Below, one piece after another: positions 9,101 to 17,759 of a DNA stretch of 64,000 nt (the first letter of the stretch is position 1; each line of letters begins with the position of its first letter). Below the pieces are notes generated by a model. That model did not search any database. It saw only the letters and a program-made list of their open reading frames with translations, and was not told where the DNA came from. Origin of the DNA: Hespellia sp. (GTDB lineage Bacteria > Bacillota > Clostridia > Lachnospirales > Lachnospiraceae). The translations under genes and the position numbers were made by a program. Location: contig JAQUVD010000003.1 of NCBI GenBank assembly GCA_028693555.1, positions 62,001-126,000 on the forward strand, in the 5' to 3' direction.

Positions 9101-9203
9101 TTGCGCAAACCAATCATAGCATTATCGCAACTATTTCACAACCAAAACCAATATTTCGCAATTCTTTTCGTCGTTTTTCCCAATTTCGTAATTAGCGAAA
9201 TTG
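9101..9203. promoter_or_regulatory. Cluster of TTGCGNAA-like boxes and a palindrome, likely DeoR-family operators
   Basis: Between the divergent genes there are TTGCGCAA (9101-9108), TATCGCAA (9123-9130) and TTTCGCAA (9154-9161), plus the palindrome CAATTTCG/CGAAATTG (9181-9203, 7-base spacer). The first two overlap the start site and the spacer of the operon promoter, and the palindrome sits where the -35 of the regulator gene is expected. DeoR-type regulators often bind such repeated boxes, so autoregulation plus operon repression is likely. Confidence 0.55.
9113..9141 (-). promoter_or_regulatory. Promoter of the MFS/isomerase operon
   Basis: On the minus strand TTGTGA (9136-9141) and TATGAT (9113-9118) are 17 bases apart. 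The start site would lie near 9106, inside the TTGCGCAA box. Confidence 0.65.
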
Positions 9204-9342
9204 CATATTTTTGTATATTATGTCTTTTTATTTGTTTTTTCCTGATATCTGTTGCACTTATATGTGTTTTTTACTAATATTAATAAAGAAAATACTATTT
9301 TTAAAAATATACTTTAATTTATGCGAAAACAAAGGAGACGTC

Positions 9343-10113
9343 ATGCTTACACAACAACGCCAATCATTCATATTAGACCTGCTATCTCAAAACGGAATTG
9401 TACATACTGCGGAATTAGTCGAAAAAATGGAAGTTTCTTCAGAAACCATCCGAAAAGATTTAAGCTATTTAGAAAAGGCAGAGAAATTAGTACGAATCCA
9501 TGGTGGTGCCATACCTATTGAAGCCAACAATAACACCCCATATATTCCTTTTCGAATTCGTAACACTCAATATCTGGAAGCCAAAGACTCCATAACCGCA
9601 TATGCAGCCTCACTTATTGAGGAAAATCAAGTCATAGCTCTGGATTATGGCAGTACCAGCCAAATGATGGCATTTGCCCTTAGAAAAAGATTTCAATCAT
9701 TAACTATCATTACCAATTCTGTTCAAAACGCATTGATATTAAATGATTGTCCCAAATATACTGTTATTTTAACCGGAGGAATATTAGACAAAGAAGAATT
9801 GACCTTATCGAATGATTTTTCTTCATTACTTGATCATTTTCATATTGATGTTTTATTTATGACTGTAAGCGGTGTGGATTCAAAAGCCGGGTTGACAGAT
9901 ATGCAAATCAGTGCAGCTAAAATTCAAAATGAAATGCACAATGCTTCTCTCAAAACCTATGTATTAGCTGATTCCAGCAAATTTGGCCATGCCAGTTTGG
10001 TAAAGATTTGTAAGATACAGGATGTAGACGCTATTATCACGGATTGCGGAGTATCCGATGCCACACAAAAAGAGATTAGGGCTGCGGGTGGTAATCTGAT
10101 TGTAGTGCCTTAA
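9343..10113 (+). CDS. DeoR/GlpR-family transcriptional regulator
   Basis: A 256-residue regulator, the normal length of the family. The N-terminal winged helix (1-57) includes QNGIVHTAELVEKMEVSSET and RIHGGAIP, the classical DeoR linker. The C-terminal sugar-phosphate-sensing domain contains LDYGSTSQMMA, TNSVQNALIL and TGGILDKEELTL. I use the ATG at 9343, which follows AAAGGAGACGTC; the open frame extends upstream only into the promoter region. It is the only clear plus-strand protein gene in the window and is divergent from the MFS/isomerase operon it probably represses, with a phosphorylated sugar as inducer. Confidence 0.9.
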   Translation: MLTQQRQSFILDLLSQNGIVHTAELVEKMEVSSETIRKDLSYLEKAEKLVRIHGGAIPIEANNNTPYIPFRIRNTQYLEAKDSITAYAASLIEENQVIALDYGSTSQMMAFALRKRFQSLTIITNSVQNALILNDCPKYTVILTGGILDKEELTLSNDFSSLLDHFHIDVLFMTVSGVDSKAGLTDMQISAAKIQNEMHNASLKTYVLADSSKFGHASLVKICKIQDVDAIITDCGVSDATQKEIRAAGGNLIVVP

Positions 10114-10124
10114 TATCTCTTCAA

Positions 10125-10195
10125 TAAAAAGCCGTTTCCTTCACCTCAGATGCTCTAATTATAAAAAGAACATCTTAAACTGAAAGAAACGACTT
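10125..10195. terminator. Imperfect stem-loop between convergent genes
   Basis: Imperfect arms of about 20 bases (GTTTCCTTCA side at 10134-10152, TGAAAGAAAC side at 10171-10190) with an AT-rich loop lie between the stop codons of the DeoR gene and of the 4-epimerase operon. A bidirectional terminator is likely but the pairing is not perfect. Confidence 0.4.
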
Positions 10196-10214
10196 CTCTC
10201 CTGAAGTTCTGTCA

Positions 10215-10910
10215 TCACTTCGTCAAGTTCCCATAGTACGCATTTGCGCCATGTTTTCTAAAGTAATGTTTATCCTGTAATTCTTGTGGCGCAGGTTTGA
10301 CTTCTGGATTAATCATCTCACATCTTGCAGCCATCTTCGCAACTTCTTCACATACAACTGCGTTATGTACAGCCTCATGTGCATCTTTTCCCCATGTAAA
10401 CACTCCATGATTCTTGCATAATACAGCAGGAACTGCCATGTACTCTTTATCTTTGAAATAATCTACAATTAAAAGACCTGTGTTTTTCTCATAAGCTTCT
10501 TCGATCTCTTCTTTTGTAAGATTTCTAACGCATGGAACTTCTCCATATATATAATCTGCATGTGTCGTTCCATAACACGGAATACTGCGACCTGCCTGTG
10601 CCCAACTGGTAGCCCATGAAGAATGTGTATGTACAATCCCCTTCATATCAGGGAATGCACGATAAAGTTCTAAATGCGTTGGAGTATCAGAAGATGGATT
10701 ATATCTTCCTTCTACTTTATTTCCTTCCAAATCCATTACGACCATATCCTCCGGTGTTAATTCATCATAATCAATTCCACTTGGTTTGATTACAAAATGC
10801 CTGGTCTCAGGATCGATTGCGCTTACGTTCCCCCATGTAAATGTAACTAAACCGTATTTTGGCAAAAGCACATTTGCCTCATATACTTCTTTTTTTAATT
10901 CTTCTAACAT
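10215..10910 (-). CDS. araD: L-ribulose-5-phosphate 4-epimerase
   Basis: A 231-residue class II aldolase-fold enzyme, exactly the length of E. coli AraD, which converts L-ribulose 5-phosphate to D-xylulose 5-phosphate. Visible motifs are TWGNVSAID, KPSGIDYDEL, the Zn-site VHTHSSWATSWAQAG and THADYIYG, and a C-terminal HYFRKHGANAYYGN. The third Zn ligand lies in KNHGVFTWGKD. The ATG at 10910 follows GAGAGG; the longer frame would start in the previous gene's tail. It is the last gene of the pentose operon and delivers product to the pentose phosphate pathway. SgbE/UlaF homologues do the same reaction. Confidence 0.92.
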   Translation of the reverse strand: MLEELKKEVYEANVLLPKYGLVTFTWGNVSAIDPETRHFVIKPSGIDYDELTPEDMVVMDLEGNKVEGRYNPSSDTPTHLELYRAFPDMKGIVHTHSSWATSWAQAGRSIPCYGTTHADYIYGEVPCVRNLTKEEIEEAYEKNTGLLIVDYFKDKEYMAVPAVLCKNHGVFTWGKDAHEAVHNAVVCEEVAKMAARCEMINPEVKPAPQELQDKHYFRKHGANAYYGNLTK

Positions 10911-10937
10911 CGTTATACCTCTCTCAATCATTTAAAT

Positions 10938-11426
10938 TTAATATGGATACGCTGGCACTTCTGAATGTCCAAGGTATTCTTTTAAGCAAGAAATCACAAA
11001 CTCGTGATCTGCTATGTGAAACAGGTTAGAAGCAATCACTGCACCAACCGGTACACTGTTTCCCTTCACACGAATTGGGAATCCACCTCCACATAACGCA
11101 TATTCATCTGGATTTAATCCATGTATATGTGCATCACATCCGTCTTCTTCCCAGGCAAGTGCTGACATAAGAGAACTTCTTTCCATCAATTTCACAGTGT
11201 TGAATTTTCTCTCCATCCATTTTTGATTCAATAGATTGGTTCCATCCGGACAATACTGAAATACAATGCAGCCACTATTCATACGAATTGAAAATGCAAT
11301 TGTAATATCGTTCTTTTTGGCATATTCCACCATAAGATTTCCGAGTTTTAAGGCATCTTCATGCTGGAAGGTATCAAACTGAAGTAGTTCCTCCTGTTTT
11401 TCTAAAATATCAACATGCTCTATCAT
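10938..11426 (-). CDS. UPF0303 / haem-degrading-domain (HbpS-like) family protein
   Basis: A 162-residue protein of the family annotated UPF0303 or 'haem-degrading domain' (GlcG/HbpS fold). Characteristic parts are the N-terminal helix EDALKLGNLMVEYAKKND, the strand CIVFQYC, and the glycine-rich GGGFPIRVKGNSVPVGAV near the C-terminus. No biochemical role is established for this subgroup, which is often found in sugar catabolic operons. It lies between the oxidoreductase (3-base gap) and the 4-epimerase, so it is probably an accessory protein of the pathway. Confidence 0.8.
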   Translation of the reverse strand: MIEHVDILEKQEELLQFDTFQHEDALKLGNLMVEYAKKNDITIAFSIRMNSGCIVFQYCPDGTNLLNQKWMERKFNTVKLMERSSLMSALAWEEDGCDAHIHGLNPDEYALCGGGFPIRVKGNSVPVGAVIASNLFHIADHEFVISCLKEYLGHSEVPAYPY

Positions 11427-11429
11427 ATC

Positions 11430-12401
11430 TTACTCTTCCCCCGGGAATTTATAGCCCCATGAATCACGAATTCCATCCATAATCTCCATTACTTTAATTG
11501 TCTCAGCATGTGGAATCTCTTCACATTCAGTTTCACCATTTGTAAGAGTACGTTGGCAAGCTAATACTTCATACTCATAACCTGTAATCTGTTTTGGTAC
11601 AATAAAATGTTCAATCTGGTTATATTCCTCATCAAAAACTTTGATTTCTTCTGGATTGTTGATGTTTGTAATTTCCATGTAGCCTTTTGTTCCGAAGATA
11701 GATCCATTACGGTTCTGAACTGCATGAACGTTTGTCTGCATTGTAGCCATCTGCTCATTATTGAAGTTCATTGTGATGCTAGAACACATATCAACACCGC
11801 TCTTCATAACTGCATCAGAAGTAACTTTTGCTTCTCTTTCGCCGAAGATCATGCGTGCGAAATGTAAAAGGTAGATACCACAGTCTAAGAGTGCTCCACC
11901 AGCAAATTTTGTATCCCAAATTCTTGGAACTTCACTCAACTCATATCCGATGTTTGCGGTCAAAGAAGTAACTTCTCCGATTTTGCCACTCTTGATGATA
12001 TCATCGATCATCTTACGTGACGGCATGTATCTTGTCCATATAGCCTCTGTTAATAAGAGATTCTTCTCCTCAGCTAATGCAAGAACTTCTTTTGTCTGTT
12101 TCGTATTGATACAGAAAGGTTTCTCACATAATACATTTTTCCCAGCCTCTAATGCCTGTTTTACACATGTATAGTGAAGTGTATTAGGCACTGCAATATA
12201 TACTAAATCGATGTTTTCATCCGCTAACATCTCTTCTGTCGAGCCATATGCCTTTGTAAAATTATGTTCTTTTGCGAATGCCTGTGCTCTCTCAAGACTT
12301 AAATCTGAAATTGCATATGCTTCTACGTTATCGAGTCCTGCAATTGTATTTGACATTTTTACTGCAATTGCTCCTGCTCCGACCACTGCCATTTTCATCA
12401 T
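11430..12401 (-). CDS. Gfo/Idh/MocA-family NAD(P)-dependent sugar oxidoreductase
   Basis: A 323-residue dehydrogenase. The N-terminal Rossmann fold begins with AVVGAGAIAVKMSN, followed by YIAVPNTLHYTC and the catalytic-region motif GKNVLCEKPFCIN with its Lys. The C-terminal substrate domain includes GGALLDCGIYLLHFA, where the family's Asp/His pair is partly visible. These enzymes oxidise or reduce a sugar or polyol, often as an entry step. Here it could connect an unusual sugar, a pentitol or its keto form to the L-xylulose branch, but the substrate is not deducible. Start ATG at 12401 after AAGGAGAAGAATAATT. Confidence 0.85.
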   Translation of the reverse strand: MMKMAVVGAGAIAVKMSNTIAGLDNVEAYAISDLSLERAQAFAKEHNFTKAYGSTEEMLADENIDLVYIAVPNTLHYTCVKQALEAGKNVLCEKPFCINTKQTKEVLALAEEKNLLLTEAIWTRYMPSRKMIDDIIKSGKIGEVTSLTANIGYELSEVPRIWDTKFAGGALLDCGIYLLHFARMIFGEREAKVTSDAVMKSGVDMCSSITMNFNNEQMATMQTNVHAVQNRNGSIFGTKGYMEITNINNPEEIKVFDEEYNQIEHFIVPKQITGYEYEVLACQRTLTNGETECEEIPHAETIKVMEIMDGIRDSWGYKFPGEE

Positions 12402-12424
12402 AATTATTCTTCTCCTTCAAACGA

Positions 12425-13270
12425 TTATTTACATTGTTTATCTAAGATTTCTCTCATGCTCTTATTAGCAAAACAGATATCTTCTTTCCATGTCTCTTGT
12501 CCAACATCCCACATCTCAGTAACAAAACGACGTACACCTAAATCCCAGGCTGTCTCAATCATGTGTTCAAATTCCACATGACCTGTTAAGAAAGGTACTT
12601 CTCGGAATATTCCAGGTTTACTTTCTTTTAAATGCAGTGCAATGATACTGCCTTTGCCAAGCGACAAATCCTCACATACATCGTGTTTGTTCGATACTGC
12701 CGCATTCGTAATATTCCCAGAATCCGGATATATCTGCAAGTATGGTGAATCCACCATACTTACATATTTTACCGCTTTTCCTGTTGTATTCATGAAGTCA
12801 TTTTCCATCGTTTCAAAACCTAACAAAACACCTTCACGAGCACCAATTTGAGCTGCTTTTTTTATATTCTCAAGAAAATGCTTCTTTGTCTCTATCGTAG
12901 ATTCCCCAAAATAGATATCATATCCAGGGAGCATCACCGTCCGAATACCAAGATCTGCTGCTAACTCAATAGCTTTCTCCATGATTTCCTGCGCTCTTTT
13001 TCTCATTTCATCAGAGGGATCTCCAAGTGCATATTTTGTTAATGCACTCACACTCACCGAACGAATTGGAAGACCTGTCTGATACATAAGATCAACGATC
13101 TCTTTTCTCTCACGTTGATCCATATAGATCCGATTAATCTTCTCCTCCGAAGCATCAATACTGATTTCCAGATAATCGTAGCCGCACTCTTTCGCGCACT
13201 TCATCTTTCCTTCCCATCCAAGAGAATCACTCATTGCCTTCTCATATAATCCAATCTTATATTCACTCAC
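12425..13270 (-). CDS. L-ribulose-5-phosphate 3-epimerase (UlaE/SgbU type)
   Basis: A 281-residue TIM-barrel epimerase of the hexulose-6-phosphate isomerase/UlaE group, which interconverts L-xylulose 5-phosphate and L-ribulose 5-phosphate. It begins MSEYKIGLYEKAMSDSLGWE, typical for the group, with DYLEISIDASEEKI, VMLPGYDIYFGES, GFETMENDFMNT, YPDSGNITNA and VTEMWDVG placing the metal ligands. The start is a GTG 6 bases after GGAGTAGCATCG. Together with the L-xylulokinase-like FGGY enzyme upstream and the 4-epimerase downstream it forms the complete SgbU/SgbE type route. Confidence 0.88.
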   Translation of the reverse strand: MSEYKIGLYEKAMSDSLGWEGKMKCAKECGYDYLEISIDASEEKINRIYMDQRERKEIVDLMYQTGLPIRSVSVSALTKYALGDPSDEMRKRAQEIMEKAIELAADLGIRTVMLPGYDIYFGESTIETKKHFLENIKKAAQIGAREGVLLGFETMENDFMNTTGKAVKYVSMVDSPYLQIYPDSGNITNAAVSNKHDVCEDLSLGKGSIIALHLKESKPGIFREVPFLTGHVEFEHMIETAWDLGVRRFVTEMWDVGQETWKEDICFANKSMREILDKQCK

Positions 13271-13288
13271 CGATGCTACTCCTTAATT

Positions 13289-14803
13289 CTAATTTTTAAA
13301 ATGAGACCATGCACTACTTAAGCCATCGATCACAGCTCTGTATGTTGCATATTTTTCTTCATATATTGACTTATATTCAGATCTGGGGGTAATTGTCTTT
13401 GTAATCGTAACCGTACGTGTAATTGCATCCTGATAATCCTTATAAATACCTGCTGCAATTCCAGCTGCCATAGCTGCGCCTTGCGCTCCGATTTCTTTAT
13501 CCTCAATCACATCGATTGGGATCTGAAGAGCGTCAGCAAAGATTTGAATCCATACATCTGAATTAGCCGCGCCCCCCGATAAACGGATGCTTTTCGGAAC
13601 CTCACGATTCTTAAGTAACTTCTTTACATGTGTTACATGCGAGAATACAATTCCTTCGTATACAGCGCGTAACATATGTTTTTTATTATGAAAAGCTGTT
13701 AAACCGACAAATGTTCCTTTTGCAAGCGGATCTTCATTTGAACCATTTAAGAACGGTAAGAAAATAATATTATTATCCTGAGGTTCTATCGATGCAACCC
13801 ATTCATTTGTAATATCATAAATGGAACCATTATTTTGTTTTGCATCTTCTTTTTCATAATTCATAAGATTACGGATAAACCACTCCATGTTTCCAGCTGA
13901 AGTCGGGCTGCTCTCTTCAATCAAATAGTATCCCGGAATACAGAAAAATGAATTAAGATCAACGGTACCATTTGTTACCGGTTCCTTTTTGATAAACTCA
14001 TTAATGCTCCATGTTCCGGCAATCATGCACATTTGTTTCTCATCTGATAAGCCCGATGCGATTCCACATGCATTAACATCGAACATTCCTGCCGCTACTG
14101 GAATTCCTTCAGGAAGAAGCGTTTTTTCACTTGCTTCTTTTGTAATATATCCACAAATATCTGCAGAATATTTCAAAGGCGGCAGCTTGTTATAGCATTC
14201 CTCGAGATCAAATAATTTCATCAAGTCTTTGTCATGCTTTTTTGTCGTTAAGTTTACTAAATTTGATCCTGAACAATCTGTATATTCGCTGTAAGCTTCA
14301 CCCGTTAACATATAGCGGATATAGTCTTTGACAGCAAAAATATACTGTGTATTGTTCAATACTTCGGGATTATTTTGTTTAAACCAGGCTAATAAGCTTA
14401 CTGGCTGTACTGCCAAAATCTCTTGGAACGTCCTCTCATAAACTTTTTTATTTGTTCCGTCCCGGTACCAGTTCTCAACCTGAGCCCAGGCACGCGTATC
14501 TGTTGATACAATGCCGTTATAAGATGGTTTTCCATCAAATCCCACCATGTAGAGACCTTTTCCATGACCAGAGAAAGAAACACCTGCAATATCTTCAGGA
14601 TCAATTCCACTTTTCTTAATTGATTCTTTTATCGCTTCTGCGTTTACGTCCCAAAGCTGATCCATGTCACGTTCTGTATAGCCTGGTTTTGGTGTGATGG
14701 TAACTGTTGGAACACTCGCTACTGCAATCTGATTTCCATCTTCATCAAAAAGAGCAGCTTTTGAAAATGTCCCACCATTATCAATACCCATTAAGTATTT
14801 CAT
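13289..14803 (-). CDS. FGGY-family carbohydrate kinase, probable L-xylulokinase
   Basis: A 504-residue sugar kinase. The N-terminal ATPase fold starts MKYLMGIDNGGTFSKAALFD; the substrate half has GVSFSGHGKGLYMVG and STDTRAWAQ; the C-terminal half has AGMFDVNACGIASG, the GTWSINEF loop, FLPFLNGSNEDP and the family's RLSGGAANSDVW and GAQGAAMAAG. Its overall sequence recalls E. coli LyxK (L-xylulokinase) more than ribulokinases. L-xylulose as substrate fits the downstream 3-epimerase, but L-ribulose or another ketopentose is possible. Confidence 0.85.
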   Translation of the reverse strand: MKYLMGIDNGGTFSKAALFDEDGNQIAVASVPTVTITPKPGYTERDMDQLWDVNAEAIKESIKKSGIDPEDIAGVSFSGHGKGLYMVGFDGKPSYNGIVSTDTRAWAQVENWYRDGTNKKVYERTFQEILAVQPVSLLAWFKQNNPEVLNNTQYIFAVKDYIRYMLTGEAYSEYTDCSGSNLVNLTTKKHDKDLMKLFDLEECYNKLPPLKYSADICGYITKEASEKTLLPEGIPVAAGMFDVNACGIASGLSDEKQMCMIAGTWSINEFIKKEPVTNGTVDLNSFFCIPGYYLIEESSPTSAGNMEWFIRNLMNYEKEDAKQNNGSIYDITNEWVASIEPQDNNIIFLPFLNGSNEDPLAKGTFVGLTAFHNKKHMLRAVYEGIVFSHVTHVKKLLKNREVPKSIRLSGGAANSDVWIQIFADALQIPIDVIEDKEIGAQGAAMAAGIAAGIYKDYQDAITRTVTITKTITPRSEYKSIYEEKYATYRAVIDGLSSAWSHFKN

Positions 14804-14847
14804 TTTATACCGCCTTTCCCTTTGTTCTATTCCTTAATTGTTTCGAA

Positions 14848-16146
14848 TTACTTTACTTCTGTTGGAACTCCAGGACAATTCGGACCAAAGTGTTTCAATA
14901 CAACCAATGGCTCAACTTTACTTAAGTTTGTGATTGTCACTCCTTCTGTTGCAGCTTTTTCAGATACAAAAAATTCGTCTGTACTCTGCTCTCCGAAATG
15001 AAGAAGTGTAGCAGCTTCACAATCGTATACACCGAATTTACCATGTCCCTGTACGAAGATACATCCATAAGCTGCACCATCTTTGATTGTTACAGTCTGT
15101 CCGGGGTTTACTGTTAATTCTTTCGCTGCGATGTATGGATTTGCATATGTAATCCATTTCTGTGTATATTCTTTTGTCTCAAACTCGATAATCGGATTTC
15201 TGAAATAGTGTTTTCTATAGTGTGGATCTACGTTCTTCTCCCAATCTAATAAGTTAAATACAGCATCTACTCCGTTGTCATCTGCCGGACACTCTTCATT
15301 CAACATTTCCGGTGGGTAAACCTCCCCTGATACAATATTTTCGTATACTGAGTTTACATCCGAGTTCCACTGTGGCTCATACGTAAGTACAGATGCCGGT
15401 GCATGAATAACTCCTGCCGGTGTATACCACCCTGTTCCAAGTTCAATCCTGTAAGCTCTTGAAAGATCTGTAATTCTTGTATCATCATCTGCAAAGTTCG
15501 CAATACGTTCTTTAATTTCTTCCGGTTTTACATCTGGATCAAATCCGAAGTATGTATAGTTTGCTTCACCAAAGTAGTTGTTTAACTGTTTTGGGAAATA
15601 GTAACATTCAGGTTTTCCTAATTTTCCAACCTTCGCAGCATCTTCAAACGTAAGATGTAAGTGGTGGAATAAAGGATTCTCATTGTCAAAGAATTTAGAG
15701 TACATTGGCCATCCATTGTATTTCTCCATTAATTCTTCACCAACGATTTCTTCCTTTAATACTTTTACAGCATCTCTTAAAGAAAACTTCTCGTCAGAAT
15801 CGTAATCTACACAAGCATAAGCCATACCTTCATCCGCCTTTGCAAGTTCTCCATTCTGTGCTGCAATTGTAGAAGCGAACCATCTCTCTGTAATTGATCC
15901 TCTTTCCATACCAAATGCGAAATAATCATCTGTATGCAATTTTAATCTACGTCCGGCTTTTCCAAAACGTCTTGGAACGAATGCTGGGAATAAACGCAAG
16001 ATTCCCTCTCCTTTTTCAAATGTGCTGCGAATAACAGCCTCGTCTTTTGTCGCATCTTTTACTACTAAGTTTCCTGTTTTCTTTGCTTCCTCTAATCTAA
16101 CGTCAAGATCTGCACTTGCTTTCATTGTTAATTCTTTCTCTGTCAT
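14848..16146 (-). CDS. Large cupin-domain protein, candidate sugar isomerase
   Basis: A 432-residue protein resembling a class I mannose-6-phosphate isomerase without close identity to it. A cupin metal site is visible: H162-x-H164 in HHLHLTFED, E180 in GKPECYYFP, and H248 in TPAGVIHAP. A second cupin half follows near residues 345-430 (NPGQTVTIKDGAAYGCIFV). Cupin isomerases such as D-lyxose isomerase and L-ribose isomerase use the same HxH-E-H set, so an aldose-ketose isomerase feeding the kinase is a reasonable guess. A paralogue lies at 22614-23825. Start ATG at 16146 after AGAGGAG. I do not know a characterised member. Confidence 0.7.
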   Translation of the reverse strand: MTEKELTMKASADLDVRLEEAKKTGNLVVKDATKDEAVIRSTFEKGEGILRLFPAFVPRRFGKAGRRLKLHTDDYFAFGMERGSITERWFASTIAAQNGELAKADEGMAYACVDYDSDEKFSLRDAVKVLKEEIVGEELMEKYNGWPMYSKFFDNENPLFHHLHLTFEDAAKVGKLGKPECYYFPKQLNNYFGEANYTYFGFDPDVKPEEIKERIANFADDDTRITDLSRAYRIELGTGWYTPAGVIHAPASVLTYEPQWNSDVNSVYENIVSGEVYPPEMLNEECPADDNGVDAVFNLLDWEKNVDPHYRKHYFRNPIIEFETKEYTQKWITYANPYIAAKELTVNPGQTVTIKDGAAYGCIFVQGHGKFGVYDCEAATLLHFGEQSTDEFFVSEKAATEGVTITNLSKVEPLVVLKHFGPNCPGVPTEVK

Positions 16147-16176
16147 ATCTTTTTCTCCTCTTTTCATAAATTCTTT

Positions 16177-17217
16177 TTAATTAAATTTTTCTTTTATTTG
16201 TTTCATTTCTTCTTCGTTGCTTAATACATAGAAGTTTAAATAATGTTCAATATATTCACCTGGTTCAATGTACTTCATCGATTTGTTCTCAACTGCATCT
16301 TTCATTCCATCAATCGTTGCGTTTGCCGGTTCTAATCCCATTACGTAATCGCCTGCACCCATCATTTTCCACTGTACGAAATGATCGAGCGAGTCTGTAT
16401 CAAATTCAATAGCAACTCCCATATTGAGATCAGGGTTGAAAATAGCTGCAGTTGACATGTTATTTTCATCTTTTTTCATATCATGGTAATAGCACATTTC
16501 TTCATAATCCGGATTTGGATTTTCTACCTTCATCCAGACATCAATACCTTCTTGTGCATGGGCATTTCTTGCCCGCACACTTGTAGACGGAATAAAGATT
16601 TCGCTATTGTCCGATAAAAGCGGATACCCGAGATTGCAATGATATACAATCATATGACGTGCTTTCTTGTATCCTTCATTTATAACTTTATCTCGAACTG
16701 AAATTTTGCGTTCTTTATAGTAACATTTGATTTCACGTTCTAATACAAGTTTATCTCCGAAAATAATTGCATCGCGAATCTTTCCGGTAATTCGAATGTA
16801 TGGTACTTCTTCATCTTCGCATAATATGCATGTCACTTCCTCCGCCGGAGTATGTGATGCATTTCCATGTAATCCATATGATTGGCCCTCATATTCACAA
16901 GGGGCACCTGCCATTTTCAAACCACAAGTTGTCAGGAATCCACATGTGAAGCTTTTTAAAAATCCAAGCTCTTTATCGTCAAAATACTGCGGTGCAACAA
17001 TTCCACATGGTGAGAGAAAGCCGAAATTTTGTCCCTCAAAATCAAGAAATGGAATATCCATTCCTCTGCTGAGGTTTATGTCAAAATGCATTCCAGAACT
17101 GTTTTGCACATCGACCATTTCCACGCCTTTGGCTTTTCCTTCTTGCAGCTGCACTCTCATCGCACGAAGTAATTGACTTCTATTTCCAATATATTTTTTT
17201 TCATCGTTATATTTCAT
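16177..17217 (-). CDS. Aldose 1-epimerase family protein (DUF4432)
   Basis: A 346-residue beta-sandwich protein of the DUF4432 branch of aldose mutarotase-like proteins. Visible are the strand DINLSRGMDIPFLDFEGQNFG, CGLKMAGAPC, GLHGNASHTPAEEV with the catalytic-type His, and YHCNLGYPLLSDN. The presumed role is interconverting sugar anomers before isomerisation. The ATG at 17217 has AAGGGGG upstream and overlaps the stop of the mutarotase gene upstream; a longer frame would read antisense to that context. Having two mutarotases in the operon suggests an aldose, not a ketose, as the imported sugar. Confidence 0.82.
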   Translation of the reverse strand: MKYNDEKKYIGNRSQLLRAMRVQLQEGKAKGVEMVDVQNSSGMHFDINLSRGMDIPFLDFEGQNFGFLSPCGIVAPQYFDDKELGFLKSFTCGFLTTCGLKMAGAPCEYEGQSYGLHGNASHTPAEEVTCILCEDEEVPYIRITGKIRDAIIFGDKLVLEREIKCYYKERKISVRDKVINEGYKKARHMIVYHCNLGYPLLSDNSEIFIPSTSVRARNAHAQEGIDVWMKVENPNPDYEEMCYYHDMKKDENNMSTAAIFNPDLNMGVAIEFDTDSLDHFVQWKMMGAGDYVMGLEPANATIDGMKDAVENKSMKYIEPGEYIEHYLNFYVLSNEEEMKQIKEKFN

Positions 17218-17227
17218 GCCATCCCCC

Positions 17228-17659
17228 TTATACGCATACACCTTTTTGAATGATGATATTTCCATATCGAGATGTGTCGCCTGTCTGAATGACTACGTAT
17301 GCCTTTTCAGCTTCTCCATAAAAATCAAGTCTGTCTACATAAGCAAAATTTTTATATGCATTGTCTTTATCATACTTTTTAAGAAGTTCATCGTATGTAT
17401 TCCATATTGTAACCTCTGGTTCATGAGGTAGTTTCTGCATTAATCTTACAGGATCTTCTACAAAATAATCGAGTGGGAAAAACGGAAGAATTGCTTCAAG
17501 TAATTCTGGAATTTCTACGCTGTCCATACGAATCATACGTTTCGCATGAGCTGTTCCCGGGAAACCTGCATCTGCAATTACAATGTAATCAGAATGTCCC
17601 ATTTCCATCATGTACTTCACTAAATCCGGAGGAAGAATTTTAGGTATATTTCTTAGCAT
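17228..17659 (-). CDS. RbsD/FucU-family sugar mutarotase
   Basis: A 143-residue protein of the FucU/RbsD family, which catalyses pyranose-furanose or alpha-beta exchange of free sugars. It starts MLRNIPKILPPDLVKYMMEMGHSD, with the catalytic His in MGHSDYIVIADAGFPG. The C-terminal strand GNIIIQKGV is typical. Its closest functional type is L-fucose mutarotase by overall pattern (FPLDYFVEDPV), but substrates vary. It follows the binding-protein gene across a 100-base gap holding a stable stem-loop. Confidence 0.88.
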   Translation of the reverse strand: MLRNIPKILPPDLVKYMMEMGHSDYIVIADAGFPGTAHAKRMIRMDSVEIPELLEAILPFFPLDYFVEDPVRLMQKLPHEPEVTIWNTYDELLKKYDKDNAYKNFAYVDRLDFYGEAEKAYVVIQTGDTSRYGNIIIQKGVCV

Positions 17660-17688
17660 ATTGGTATATCTCCTTTTGTTTTTTTATA

Positions 17689-17718
17689 ATTGCCCCACAC
17701 AAAATCGTGAGGGGCAAT
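17689..17718 (-). other. Stem-loop between transporter and enzyme genes
   Basis: Perfect arms ATTGCCCC and GGGGCAAT enclose 14 bases between the binding-protein stop and the mutarotase gene. On the coding strand it is followed by TATAAAAAAAC, not a T-run, so it is unlikely to be a full terminator. Such hairpins after binding-protein genes often protect that part of the mRNA and raise its level over the downstream genes. Confidence 0.5.
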
Positions 17719-17759
17719 CATCATTCATCACTATTCATAATCACTTTTCAGATCCATAA

